From assembly GCF_040111675.1 (NCBI RefSeq), contig NZ_CP157794.1:2687501-2751500 (forward strand): 64,000 nucleotides of DNA. Reading direction: 5' to 3'. The stretch comes from Salinarimonas sp. (GTDB lineage Bacteria; Pseudomonadota; Alphaproteobacteria; Rhizobiales; Beijerinckiaceae). Shown in pieces: positions 1 through 8,383 of this stretch. The position numbers were made by a program, and so were the translations under genes. Every line of letters begins with the position of its first letter. The first letter of the stretch is position 1. The notes under the pieces are model-generated. The model made no database searches. It had not been told where the DNA came from and saw only the letters and a list, made by a program, of their open reading frames with translations.

Positions 1-134
1 TCGAGGCCTTCAAGCCCGGCACCGCGCCGCCCGACAACTACGCCATCATCGGCTACGGCGCGAACGAGGACGGCGAGCTCGTGCCCCAAGAGGCGCTGCA
101 GTCGATCGGAGCCGGGACCGGCGGGCTCTACTGA
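1..134 (+). CDS. C-terminal fragment of an unidentified protein
   Basis: An open frame enters from the left edge and ends at the TGA at 132-134, giving the last 43 residues of a protein whose start lies outside the window. The visible part is polar and glycine-rich (GYGANEDGEL, then GAGTGGLY at the very end) with no membrane segment or motif that I recognise. Codon use is strongly GC3-rich like the neighbouring genes, which supports it being real. No function is assigned. A 9-bp perfect GC stem-loop without a T-run (276-296) lies between it and the next gene. Confidence 0.6.
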   Translation, partial: EAFKPGTAPPDNYAIIGYGANEDGELVPQEALQSIGAGTGGLY

Positions 135-384
135 CCGCGGCGGTGTTGCCGTCGCGGCGCGGGTCGTGTAACAAAACAGGGTTGTTCCTGACGGACCGGG
201 AGGGTCGCATGGATAAACGCGGCATCATCGTCCCGGCGCCCTTCGCGGCCGAGCGGCCGCGCGGCTGAGCGCCTTCGGGCCGCCGCGGGCGGCCCGCCCG
301 CCACCGAAGACGCCCTCACGCGGCGCAGCGCCGAGCGCGTGCGCCCGTCCGTCGGGAGCCGGCCCTCGCGGCCGGAACGCATCC

Positions 385-2178
385 ATGTCCCTTCGCCGTC
401 ACGAGCGCGCGGACCCGCTGCGCGACATCGTCCGCTTCGTCCTCTCCCATTGGCGTCGGCGGCCGCGGGCGACGCTCGTCATCGTCGTCGGCATCACGCT
501 GTCGACCCTGGCCGAGATCGCCGTGCCGGTCTATGCCGGCCGCCTCGTCGACGCCGTCGCGCGCGGGCCGGAGGCCGAGGGCGCGCTCTCGGCGGCGCTG
601 GTCGCGCTCTTGGCGATGGTGGCGCTCGGGATCGTCTCCGTCGCCCTGCGCCACAAGGCGTGGCGCGGCCTCGAGAAGCTGACCGTCTTCGTCATGAACG
701 ACGTGGCGCGAGAGAGCTTCGCGCGCATCCAGCGCTTCTCGTCCGACTGGCACGCGAGCACCTTCGCTGGCTCGACCGTGCGCAAGATCACCCGCGGCGT
801 CTGGGCGATCGACACGTTCAGCGACACGGTGCTCGTCGCCCTGCTGCCGTCCTTCGTGGTGCTCGTCGGCACGATCGTGGTGATGGGCGCGCGCTGGCCG
901 GTCATGGGCGCCGTCGTCCTCGCCGGAGCGATCGCCTACATCACGGCGGTCGCCCTCCTGTCGAGCCGCTACATCGCCCCCCGCGCGCGGCTCGCCAACG
1001 CGCAGGACACGAAGATGGGCGGCATCCTGGCCGACGCCATCGGCTGCAACGCCGTCGTGAAGGCCTTCGGCGCCGAGGAGCGTGAGGACGAGCGGCTCTC
1101 CCACGCGCTCGGCAAGTGGCGGCTGCGCACGCAGGGCGCCTGGCGGCGCTACACCGTCACCTGGACCGTCCAGCTTTCGGTGCTCGTCGCCATGCGCGCG
1201 GCGATCGTCGGCCTCGCCATCTGGCTGTGGGCGCGCGGCGCCGCGAGCGCGGGCGACATCGCCTACGTCCTCACCGCCTTCCTCGTCGTGAACGGATACC
1301 TGCGCGAAGTCGGCATGCATCTCAACAACTTGCGCCAGTCCGTGAACGAGATGGAGGAGCTCGTCGCGATCATGGACGAGCCGGTGACGGTCGCCGATCG
1401 CCCGGATGCGCGGCCGATCGCGATCACGCGCGGCGAGATCGCCTTCGAGGACGTGACCTTCCTCTACAAGGGCCACGACGCGCCGCTCTTCCGGGACTTC
1501 ACCGTGCGCATCGCGCCGGGCGAGCGGGTCGGCCTCGTGGGGCGCTCGGGCTCGGGCAAGTCGAGCTTCGTCAAGCTGATCCAGCGCCTGCACGACGTCC
1601 AGGACGGGCGGGTGAGCATCGACGGGCAGGACGTCGCCGCGGCGACGCAGGCGTCGTTGCGCGCGCAGATCGCCATCGTCCCGCAGGAGCCGATCCTGTT
1701 TCACCGCACGCTCGCCGAGAACATCGCCTACGCGCGCCCCGACGCGCGGCCGGACGAGATCGAGGCCGCGGCCCGTCTCGCCAACGCGCACGACTTCATC
1801 GCGCGCCTGCCGAAGGGCTACGCCACCCATGTCGGCGAGCGTGGCGTCAAGCTGTCGGGCGGCGAGCGCCAGCGAGTGGCGCTGGCCCGCGCCTTCCTGG
1901 CGAACGCGCCGATCCTGATCCTCGACGAGGCGACGTCGAGCCTCGATTCGGAATCGGAGCGGCTGATCCAGGAGGCGATGGAGCGGCTGATGGTGGGGCG
2001 CACGGCGATCGTCATCGCCCACCGGCTCTCGACCGTGCGCCGCCTCGACCGCATCCTGGTCTTCGACCGCGGCCGAATTGTCGAGGAGGGCGCCCACGCG
2101 GCGCTGCTGGCGCAGCCGGACGGGCTCTATCGCCGGCTGTTCGAGGCGCAGGCGGAGGACTTCACGCACGCGGCGTAA
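385..2178 (+). CDS. ABC transporter, fused permease and ATPase
   Basis: A 597-residue half-transporter of the exporter type. The N-terminal half carries about six hydrophobic helices (roughly residues 30-310) and the C-terminal third is the nucleotide-binding domain. Walker A is GRSGSGKSS near residue 386, the signature LSGGERQRVALARA near 489, Walker B ILILDEATSSLD near 509, and the switch histidine sits in IVIAHR near 542, so all catalytic elements are intact. It should work as a homodimer in the inner membrane, since no partner subunit gene is adjacent. The substrate cannot be told from sequence; the multidrug/lipid (MsbA-like) branch is the nearest general description. It ends 23 bp before the convergent island gene. 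Confidence 0.93.
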   Translation: MSLRRHERADPLRDIVRFVLSHWRRRPRATLVIVVGITLSTLAEIAVPVYAGRLVDAVARGPEAEGALSAALVALLAMVALGIVSVALRHKAWRGLEKLTVFVMNDVARESFARIQRFSSDWHASTFAGSTVRKITRGVWAIDTFSDTVLVALLPSFVVLVGTIVVMGARWPVMGAVVLAGAIAYITAVALLSSRYIAPRARLANAQDTKMGGILADAIGCNAVVKAFGAEEREDERLSHALGKWRLRTQGAWRRYTVTWTVQLSVLVAMRAAIVGLAIWLWARGAASAGDIAYVLTAFLVVNGYLREVGMHLNNLRQSVNEMEELVAIMDEPVTVADRPDARPIAITRGEIAFEDVTFLYKGHDAPLFRDFTVRIAPGERVGLVGRSGSGKSSFVKLIQRLHDVQDGRVSIDGQDVAAATQASLRAQIAIVPQEPILFHRTLAENIAYARPDARPDEIEAAARLANAHDFIARLPKGYATHVGERGVKLSGGERQRVALARAFLANAPILILDEATSSLDSESERLIQEAMERLMVGRTAIVIAHRLSTVRRLDRILVFDRGRIVEEGAHAALLAQPDGLYRRLFEAQAEDFTHAA

Positions 2179-2201
2179 AAGAAAAATCTATGCGACCAGC
2201 C

Positions 2202-2774
2202 TCAGATGGTATGAATCCGGTCAAGAACCGCACGATATTCGTTTCTAAGACGCCTGTAAGAGGATCGATCACTATAGATCCATTCGAACTGCCGGATGCT
2301 GTAGTGCGCTCCGAGTTGACGGGCACCGGACTGGAAACCGGTGATCCGAACTATTCCGACAAGTCCCTTTGAGAATGCCGATACGTACTTGGAGCTATGA
2401 CGACCCCATACCGTGTAGGTGCTTTCTTCGTAGATACGACATCCGTCTGGGAAGCCTGGAGGTTTTGTGATTAAACCCAAGTCGAACAAACGGGCAAGTT
2501 TTTGACGTGTTTCGTCGAGATTGCCGGATCCCGTTTTGTCCTTGCACTCCAATCCAAGGACCGGCAGACCGCGCGGCGATCCACCTCCAGCATTCCGTAG
2601 CGCAACCGCCACTGTCTGCGGCACGGCTGACACATCAAACTCATGTCGGGCACCGCTTCTTCCCGTCCATTGTAGACTGCCATGCATTTCCAGGCTCAGC
2701 GCGGGATTAGTGCGATTTCGCAATAGCACGAAACCAGGCGCCGTAGCGTTGCTCGCTTGTATTTTGCTGGGCTG
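2202..2774 (-). pseudogene. 3' part of IS-interrupted PD-(D/E)XK nuclease-like gene
   Basis: This is the C-terminal 190 residues of a gene cut by the IS256-family element at 2783-4205. When the element and one copy of the 8-bp duplication are removed, the frame joins exactly to the 5' part (4206-4430) and yields a 265-residue protein. This half contains RHEFDV and, about 30 residues later, LGLECKDK. An aspartate followed by E-x-K in a beta-strand setting is the pattern of PD-(D/E)XK nucleases; the fold call is an inference from those few residues. Base composition is clearly lower in GC than the surroundings. A GTG at 2729 could in principle restart translation of a 175-residue fragment that keeps the putative active site. 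Confidence 0.6.
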
Positions 2775-2782
2775 CGCTGGAA
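2775..2782. repeat. Target-site duplication, left copy
   Basis: The 8 bp CGCTGGAA directly abut the left end of the IS256-family element and are repeated exactly at 4206-4213. Eight or nine base pairs is the usual duplication length for IS256-family elements, and the element's imperfect inverted repeats begin at the next base. Confidence 0.9.
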
Positions 2783-2839
2783 AGTTACGTCCAGTGTTTT
2801 CTGCAAAAGCGTGGCGGTTTGGCGCGCCGGTGGGGTTCG

Positions 2840-2889
2840 GGGGCGGGGCGAGCGCTGGCTCCTCAATAGCAGGGCGCTCGCCCCGCCCC
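2840..2889 (-). terminator. Stem-loop after the transposase gene
   Basis: A perfect 16-bp GC-rich stem (2840-2855 with 2874-2889) and 18-nt loop lie 8 bp beyond the transposase stop, inside the element. No T-run follows, so it may stabilise the transcript or block read-through by structure rather than act as a classic intrinsic terminator. Confidence 0.5.
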
Positions 2890-2897
2890 AGCCGCCG

Positions 2898-4106
2898 TTA
2901 GGCGGCTTCTGCGCGGTCCAGCTGCCGCATCTGTTCCTTCTTGTGCTCGGCCAGGTGGCTCATGTTGAGGTAGCGCGTGCCCTCCAGCCAGTTTTCGTGG
3001 ATCTCGACCGCCAGCGCGCGGACGAGGCGCAGGCAGGCCGCGTCGTCGGGGAAGATGCGCACCACCGTCGTGCGGCGCTTGATCTCCTGGTTGAAGCGCT
3101 CGAGCATGTTCGTGGACTTCAGATGCTTATGGTGCTGGCGCGGCAGCCGGTAGAAGGTCAGCGTCTCCTCGACGTTGTCCTCGACCCACTGCGTCAGCTT
3201 CGGGTACTTGTCCTGCCACTTGTTCAGCCAGCGGGCGAGATCCTGGCGGACCTCGGCGAGGTCGCGCCGGTCGTAGAACCAGCGCAGCTCCTGCAGGCAG
3301 TCGTCGTCGTGCTTGCGCGGCACGTGGTCGAGAGCGTTACGCAGGAAGTGCACGTAGCAGCGTTGCCAGGCCGCGTCGGTGAGCGTCTCCGTCACCGCGC
3401 GCTTGAGCCCCTCGTGATCGTCCGAGACCACGAACTCCACGCCCGACAGCCCCCGCGCCTTCAGCCCGAGCAGGAAGTCCCGCCAGCTCGAGCGGCTCTC
3501 CCGGTTGGCGAGCTCGACGCCCAGCACGTTGCGCCGCCCCTCCCCGTCGATCCCGATCGCGACCAGCACGGCCCGGCTCTGGATCCCGATCTCGCGGACC
3601 TTCTCGTAGCGCGCGTCCAGGATCAGGTAGGGATAGGCCTCCGTCAGCGGCCGGCGCGCGAACGCCTCCAGCTCCGCGTCCATACGCTTGTTGATCGCGC
3701 TGATCGCCGAGGCCGAGAAGGAGTGTCCGCACAGCTCCTCGGTGATCGCCTTGACCTTGCGCGTCGAGACCCCCTGCACGTACATCTGCGCCAGCGCGCC
3801 CACCAGCGCCTTCTCCGAGCGCTGGTAGCGCTCGAACAGCTGCGTCGAGAACAGCCCGTGCCGATCCTGCGGCACCCGCAGCTCCAGCGTCCCGACCCGC
3901 GTCACCAGCGAGCGCGTGTAGTAGCCCGCACGGTAGCCCCGGCGCCCCTCCGTCCGCTCGCTCTTCTCCGCGTTCAGCACCGCCGTCATCTCCGCCTCCA
4001 GCGTCGCCTCCACGATCGCTTGAACCATCCGCGGCAGATAATCCTCGTCCCGCGACAGCAGCGCCTGGACATCCAACGTGACGGACTTACCCTTCTCTCC
4101 GGTCAT
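2898..4106 (-). CDS. IS256-family transposase
   Basis: A 402-residue transposase, the usual length for the family (Transposase_mut). The DDE residues are visible as D in LILDARYEKV, D in VVSDDHEGLKRA and E in STNMLERFNQEIKRR, the last being the family's best-known signature. I chose the ATG at 4106 because GGAGG precedes it at good spacing; an ATG at 4142 would add 12 residues. The frame is undamaged, so the protein should be active. Confidence 0.93.
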   Translation of the reverse strand: MTGEKGKSVTLDVQALLSRDEDYLPRMVQAIVEATLEAEMTAVLNAEKSERTEGRRGYRAGYYTRSLVTRVGTLELRVPQDRHGLFSTQLFERYQRSEKALVGALAQMYVQGVSTRKVKAITEELCGHSFSASAISAINKRMDAELEAFARRPLTEAYPYLILDARYEKVREIGIQSRAVLVAIGIDGEGRRNVLGVELANRESRSSWRDFLLGLKARGLSGVEFVVSDDHEGLKRAVTETLTDAAWQRCYVHFLRNALDHVPRKHDDDCLQELRWFYDRRDLAEVRQDLARWLNKWQDKYPKLTQWVEDNVEETLTFYRLPRQHHKHLKSTNMLERFNQEIKRRTTVVRIFPDDAACLRLVRALAVEIHENWLEGTRYLNMSHLAEHKKEQMRQLDRAEAA

Positions 4107-4205
4107 GGCATGCACCCTCCAGGGGTCGGTGACTTCAGACATCACCAGCGTGCCATGACCGCCGATCTTAGCATCGGATTTTTGCAGAAGACACAGTACG
4201 CGACC

Positions 4206-4213
4206 CGCTGGAA
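4206..4213. repeat. Target-site duplication, right copy
   Basis: An exact second copy of CGCTGGAA adjoining the right end of the IS256-family element; see 2775-2782. On the minus strand it reads TTCCAGCG, the last bases of the 5' part of the interrupted gene. Confidence 0.9.
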
Positions 4214-4430
4214 GGCGAAATGTCCCACCTGCGGGTAGAGGCGAACCATCCCCCCGACATAGGCTTGCGGACCACCCGGGGTACGCATTAACCGAATGGG
4301 CCAGCCTCATCAAAACCCATGCTTCGAGTACTTTACCCGAACCCGAGGGCAAAACCGCAGACGAGTGAGCAGCTCGGAAAAGCTTCAGGATCTGGCGGAG
4401 ACTCTGTTCGACGGAAGGTTTAATAGGCAT
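4206..4430 (-). pseudogene. 5' part of IS-interrupted PD-(D/E)XK nuclease-like gene
   Basis: The first 75 codons of the gene split by the insertion. The ATG at 4430 has AAGGA seven bases upstream and lies 18 bp after the stop of the gene at 4449-4841, so the two formed an operon. A GTG at 4448 is an alternative start. The fragment is helical and polar (MPIKPSVEQSL at the start) and ends at PA just before the element; the protein resumes with QPSKIQAS at 2774. The interruption should abolish the intact product. Confidence 0.65.
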
Positions 4431-4448
4431 TGTGCAATCCTTGTCCAC

Positions 4449-4841
4449 TTATGTACCGCGAGCCAATTCATTCAAAATAAATTTCAGCTTATAGGCTAAC
4501 TCCACTTGTTTTTTATCAAAACGCGATGCCTTTCCTTCGACATCTACAAATGCTATCTCCGTCGTGGCATCACAAAGATTGCTCGCAACACGCTCTGCGG
4601 CGGCAAACTTCAGGACGGGTTCCACTAACAGAACACGCAGCATATGCAGCGCTTCGTGCAATTTTTCTCCGTCGGCAATCTTTTCTCGCCTAACCAATGT
4701 CGTGCCATCTTCCAGTTGAATCTTGATTTCACGTCCGGACTCAATTTCTTGCAGCACCTCACCGGCAATTGCGCCGTAGCCCTCTTCCCTAAGGATTGAA
4801 ATGAGGCGTTGAAAATCATCGTCTGCGGCCATGAGCGTCAT
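4449..4841 (-). CDS. Hypothetical protein, first gene of a small island operon
   Basis: A 130-residue, mostly helical, acidic protein with no signal peptide or membrane segment. The segment IQLEDGTTLVRREK looks like a short beta-hairpin between helices. I do not recognise the family. It is followed 18 bp later by the PD-(D/E)XK-like gene that the IS256 element interrupts, so the two probably act together. Lower GC and more A/T-ending codons than the flanking genes mark it as recently acquired. The start at 4841 is preceded only by a weak GAAG; an ATG at 4832 is possible. Confidence 0.7.
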   Translation of the reverse strand: MTLMAADDDFQRLISILREEGYGAIAGEVLQEIESGREIKIQLEDGTTLVRREKIADGEKLHEALHMLRVLLVEPVLKFAAAERVASNLCDATTEIAFVDVEGKASRFDKKQVELAYKLKFILNELARGT

Positions 4842-4966
4842 TCATTCTTCGGTGGAAATGATCGAGCGTGCTCGACGCTAGATATAGCAGGCTGATTCGC
4901 GGTGCGGAAGCACCACCATCCGATTGTTCATCCGTCGGAATCGTAGCCGCATGAACTGCGGCGTGA

Positions 4967-7114
4967 TCAGGCCTGCGCGGCCATGCGCCGGCGCAGGCGC
5001 GCCTGCTTGTCGGACGCCGCGATCGCGTCGCGCAGGGTGCGCACGCCGTCGGCCTCGAGCAGCGGGATCATGCCGAGCAGCACCTGCGCGGTGGCGCGCG
5101 CGTCGCCGAGCGCGGTGTGGCGCGCCTCCGGGGGGATGGTCACGCCGAAGCGCTCGGCCAGCGTGTCGAGGGTGAGGCTCTCGCTCGTGCCGAAGAGATG
5201 CGCGCCGAGCAGGACCGTGTCGAGCACGGGCGCGTCGAAGGCGATGCCGGCGGCGTCCTCCTCGCGACGCAGGAAGGACAGGTCGAAGGCGGCGTTGTGG
5301 GCGACGAGCACGCCGTCGTCGAGGAAGGCGCGGAAGCGCGCGACGACGACGCTCGGCGGCTCGGCCCCCGCCACCATGGCGTCGGTGATGCCGTGTACCC
5401 GGCTCGCGACCGCGGGGATCGGGCGGCCGGGATCGACCAGCACGTCGAAGATCTCCCCGGAGATCACCCGGTTGTTGACGACCCGCACGCCCGCGATCGA
5501 GCAGAGCGCGTCGCGGGCCGGCTCCAGGCCCGTCGTCTCGGTGTCGAACACGACGAAGGTGAGCCCCCGCAGCGGCCGCTCGTCGAGGGGGGTCGGCGCG
5601 AGGCCGCTCAGAAGGCCGAAATCGTAGAACTCGGCGCGCTCCGGCACCGGCGTCGGCGCCTTGGCGATGGGGAGGTCCTCGTCGCGCGCCGCGGCGAGCG
5701 GCAGCTCGAGGCGGGCGCGGCCGGGCGTCTCCGGATCGGGCACGCACCACAGGTCCGTGCGGTGGCGGGCGAGGACGTCGTGGCCGGTGACGGCGCCGGC
5801 GCCGTCCTCGAGCCGCTCGTCGAGCCAGTCCTCGACCGTCGCCGGAGACGGCGCCTCCCCCTCCCAGGAGGCGAGGAGGCGCACGCGGCCGTTCTCCGCG
5901 ACGGCCGAGAGCCGGAAGGCCCGCGTGCCGGCATGGACCGCGATGCGGTTGACCAGGTGCTCGACGAGCGCGGTGATCGAGGCGGAATCGCAGCGCAGCC
6001 AGGCGGGCTCGCCCGCGCTCTCGAAGGCGAGGTCGCGCCCCTCCGAGCGGCGCACCTTGATCAGCTGGAACAGGGTCGGCGAATGCGTCGTCGCCATCGG
6101 CCAGGCGGAGGAGACGAGGTCGGAGGCCGCCTCCTCCAGCCGGTCGAGGCGATCGCCGAGCTCGGCCGGCTCGCGGGCGAGGAGGTCGCGGGCGAGGGCC
6201 ACGTCCTGCGCCGCCGGCGCGTCGCCGCCGCGGGCGAGGAGATCGCCGGCGAGCGCCAGAGCCGCCACCCGCTCGCGCATGTCGCGGATGCCGTCCTGCA
6301 GCAGCCGGTCGCGCCAGACGCCGGCGGCGAGCTCGTTCGTCACGTTCTCGAAGGAGAGGACGTAGCCGGTGGGGTGCGCGCCGTCCGCGTCGAGCATCAG
6401 CGACATGCGCCCGACGATGCGCGCGTTCTCCTTGGCGGTGGCGCCGACGATCGTGGTGGTGAGACCGTCGCGGTGGATGCGGTGGCGCCCGGTGCGGAAC
6501 CGGTCCTGGAGCCGCTCCAGCGTATGGGCGAGGACGCGCCCGGACAGGACCTCCGTCAGCGGCCGGTCGAGGCCGATCTCGCCGGAGGCGCCGAGGATCT
6601 CGAGGGCGCGGCGGTTGTAGAGCGTCACCTTGTGGGCGAGCGTGCAGATGACGACGCCCTGGCGCAGGTCGCGGAGCACGATCTCGAGATTGCGCCGCTC
6701 GCGCTCGGCCTCGGCCGTGGCGGCGGCGACGGCGGCGTCGACCTCCTCGCGCGCCTCGTCCAGCGCCTGCGTGAACTCGGCGATGGCGGGCGCGAGGAGG
6801 CCGAGATAGCGGCCCTTCTCGACGGAGGGCGGCTTGCGCGCGGCGCGGGCGTGGACGGCGGCGCGCACGTCCGCGGCGATGGCGACGAGGGGCTGGGCGA
6901 CGTTCTCGTCGAACTTGAGCCAGACCCAGGCCGTGAGCCCGAAGGTGACGCCCACCGCGATCAGCCCCGCGAGCGTCACCGGCGCGGCCGAGGCGAGATC
7001 GGCGGCGCGGAAGACGTAGACCAAGGCTCCCACGATGCCGACCGCGGCGCCGAGGGCGATCAGCGCGAAGAACAGGAAGATACGGGTGCGCAGGGACCAG
7101 CGGGCGGGATTCAT
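4967..7114 (-). CDS. Membrane sensor protein fused to a DnaQ-like 3'-5' exonuclease
   Basis: A 715-residue fusion. Two membrane helices near residues 10-34 and 40-62 anchor it. A PAS-like sensor segment and a helical/HATPase-like region with no clear phosphoacceptor histidine follow. The C-terminal 200 residues form a DEDDh exonuclease: FDTETTGL (D and E) near residue 522, VAHNAAFD for the second aspartate, and H...GDA near the end. The start at 7114 is chosen for GGGGAGG just upstream; the frame stays open further but that part is the palindromic repeat. Genes of this kind are known to travel with the DUF4212/VC_2705 symporter and DUF294 genes found just upstream on the same strand. The role is unknown; a regulatory nuclease tied to solute uptake is an inference. 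Confidence 0.88.
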   Translation of the reverse strand: MNPARWSLRTRIFLFFALIALGAAVGIVGALVYVFRAADLASAAPVTLAGLIAVGVTFGLTAWVWLKFDENVAQPLVAIAADVRAAVHARAARKPPSVEKGRYLGLLAPAIAEFTQALDEAREEVDAAVAAATAEAERERRNLEIVLRDLRQGVVICTLAHKVTLYNRRALEILGASGEIGLDRPLTEVLSGRVLAHTLERLQDRFRTGRHRIHRDGLTTTIVGATAKENARIVGRMSLMLDADGAHPTGYVLSFENVTNELAAGVWRDRLLQDGIRDMRERVAALALAGDLLARGGDAPAAQDVALARDLLAREPAELGDRLDRLEEAASDLVSSAWPMATTHSPTLFQLIKVRRSEGRDLAFESAGEPAWLRCDSASITALVEHLVNRIAVHAGTRAFRLSAVAENGRVRLLASWEGEAPSPATVEDWLDERLEDGAGAVTGHDVLARHRTDLWCVPDPETPGRARLELPLAAARDEDLPIAKAPTPVPERAEFYDFGLLSGLAPTPLDERPLRGLTFVVFDTETTGLEPARDALCSIAGVRVVNNRVISGEIFDVLVDPGRPIPAVASRVHGITDAMVAGAEPPSVVVARFRAFLDDGVLVAHNAAFDLSFLRREEDAAGIAFDAPVLDTVLLGAHLFGTSESLTLDTLAERFGVTIPPEARHTALGDARATAQVLLGMIPLLEADGVRTLRDAIAASDKQARLRRRMAAQA

Positions 7115-7168
7115 GCGCGCCTCCCCGTGAGGGACGTTCGCGATGGTGCTCGCCGGCGCGTCTCTTTT

Positions 7169-7363
7169 CCTTCCCTGTAGGGGAAGGTGGCTCGGCGAAG
7201 CCGAGACGGATGGGGCGCGCCGCAGGCGCGTTCGGCGAAGCCGAAGTCGACGGCGGAGACAGGCCGCTGCCGGGGCTTCCGCTTCGCGGAACGCGTCGCT
7301 TCGCGCCGCGCCCCATCCGTCACGCCGCCTGCGGCGGCGCGCCACCTTCCCCTACAGGGAAGG
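7169..7363. repeat. Long palindromic intergenic repeat element
   Basis: A perfect 23-bp inverted repeat (7169-7191 and 7341-7363) encloses a second 13-bp inverted pair (7207-7219 and 7307-7319). Each outer arm is itself near-palindromic (CCTTCCCTGTAGGGGAAGG). The element fills almost the whole gap between the exonuclease fusion and the receiver gene. A shorter element of the same design occurs at 36542-36646. It resembles the dispersed palindromic (REP/MITE-like) repeats of high-GC alphaproteobacteria. No coding capacity is evident. Confidence 0.8.
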
Positions 7364-7382
7364 AGAACTCCCGTCGCGCCCC

Positions 7383-7751
7383 TCATCGCCCCCCCTCCCC
7401 CGCCAGCGCGGCCTCGAGGTCGGCGAAGCCGAAGGGCTTCGTCAGCATGGCGTCGGCGCCGAGCGCGCGGGCCTTCTCCCTGTCGATGGAACGCCCGCGG
7501 GGGCTGGTGAGCACGATGCGCATCCCCGCGAGGGCGGGATCGGAGCGGGCGGCGCGGCACAGGTCGTAGCCGTCGCGGCCCGCGAGCATGGCGTCGAGCA
7601 CCGCGGCGCGGGGCCGCCCCGCGCGCAAGGCCGCGAGGGCGGCCTCGCCGTCCTGCGCCGTCTCGACCTCGTATCCCGCCGCGGCGAGGAGGCGCGCCAG
7701 GGCGGCGCGGAACGGCTCCTCGTCGTCGGCGACGAGCACGCGTCCCGCCAC
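7383..7751 (-). CDS. Single-domain response regulator (CheY-like receiver)
   Basis: A 122-residue receiver domain with no output domain. The acidic pair sits in VADDEEPF, the phosphoacceptor aspartate in AVLDAML near residue 52, the switch residue in VLTSPRG and the conserved lysine in LTKPFG near residue 103. I chose the GTG at 7751 because GGAGG lies four to nine bases upstream. It lies between the exonuclease fusion and the DUF294 cluster on the same strand, so it may be phosphorylated by, or signal to, those sensor proteins; that is an inference, since no clear histidine kinase is encoded here. Confidence 0.88.
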   Translation of the reverse strand: MAGRVLVADDEEPFRAALARLLAAAGYEVETAQDGEAALAALRAGRPRAAVLDAMLAGRDGYDLCRAARSDPALAGMRIVLTSPRGRSIDREKARALGADAMLTKPFGFADLEAALAGEGGR

Positions 7752-7824
7752 CGTACCTCCTCGGCCCTCCCCAGGGCGCATTGTGATGGACGGGCGCGGT
7801 TGGCTCCGCGCACCGCCCCGTCTC

Positions 7825-8355
7825 TCACGACGTCGCGGTCCGCGCGCCGTCGCACACCACCGCGTGAAGCGGATCGTCGGGCCCGAGCGGCTGCCAGGGC
7901 CCGCCGATCGGCTCGCCCGCCTCGTCGAAGCCCTCGATGTCGACGGCGTCCGCCCTCCGACCGCCGGCGCAGTCGAAGACCGCCGTAACCGTCGCGGTCG
8001 GCATGTAGCGCTGCAGCACGAAGATCTCCGCGAGCCGGTAGTCCGGCTCGTCCGGGTTCGGCACCACCCGCCCCACGGCGACGAAGCGGTTCACCGGCGC
8101 GACGAGATAGGTCCAGGGCTGGAGCGGGCTCGGCTGGCCGTAGCTCTGCGCCACGCGCACGCTGTCGGGCAGGGCGCCGGCGGTGCGCCCGAACCAGGAA
8201 TAGTCGTTGTAGAGCGTATAGCTCATCATCGCGACGCCGGCCGCGATCGGCAGGAGCCAGCGCGGCGGCCTGCGGCCGAACGCCCGGAAGACGAGCATCG
8301 TCACGCCCGCCACGGCGACGCCCAGAACCAGAACGGCGATCAGGTTGAACCACAT
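7825..8355 (-). CDS. Hypothetical membrane-anchored protein
   Basis: A 176-residue protein with two hydrophobic segments near the N-terminus (about residues 2-24 and 34-50) and a soluble C-terminal part of about 120 residues, probably periplasmic. A lone cysteine lies in FDCAGG. I do not recognise the family. It lies 28 bp after the DUF294 gene on the same strand and is probably cotranscribed with it. Confidence 0.75.
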   Translation of the reverse strand: MWFNLIAVLVLGVAVAGVTMLVFRAFGRRPPRWLLPIAAGVAMMSYTLYNDYSWFGRTAGALPDSVRVAQSYGQPSPLQPWTYLVAPVNRFVAVGRVVPNPDEPDYRLAEIFVLQRYMPTATVTAVFDCAGGRRADAVDIEGFDEAGEPIGGPWQPLGPDDPLHAVVCDGARTATS

Positions 8356-8383
8356 GGACGCGTCTACCCGTTGCTGAGCCGGC

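Larger units (their letters stand above)
2783..4205 (-). mobile_element. IS256-family insertion sequence, complete
   Basis: A complete 1,423-bp element. Its termini are imperfect 26-bp inverted repeats (2783-2808 and 4180-4205) matching at 20 of 26 positions, with an identical inner core of TCTGCAAAA. Perfect 8-bp direct repeats flank it. A single transposase gene is read on the minus strand. The exact duplications and the precise in-frame reconstruction of the target gene indicate a recent insertion that has not decayed. It is richer in GC than the island it sits in, so it probably arrived separately. The reading frame of the target runs into the transposase without a stop, forming a 516-codon chimeric frame from 4448. 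Confidence 0.92.

Noticed and set aside
209..268. 19-codon frame with a GGGAGG site upstream of the ABC transporter
   Set aside because: The frame is too short and its composition too arginine/proline-like to separate from chance, and it ends just before a hairpin. It could be a leader peptide but nothing else supports it.
316..2169. Long minus-strand open frame antisense to the ABC transporter
   Set aside because: GC-rich genomes keep antisense frames open. The translation is low-complexity Arg/Asp/Ala and the plus strand has full ABC motifs.
2142..2178. Possible extension of the ABC transporter into the island
   Set aside because: The stop at 2176-2178 is clear, and the longer frame in another phase has no ABC motifs.
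2757..4238. Plus-strand frame of 493 codons across the insertion sequence
   Set aside because: It is a shadow of the transposase; no motifs, and it crosses both element ends.
4898..7316. Second minus-strand frame over the exonuclease fusion
   Set aside because: Arg/Pro-rich shadow frame; the real frame has DEDDh motifs, membrane helices and a ribosome site.
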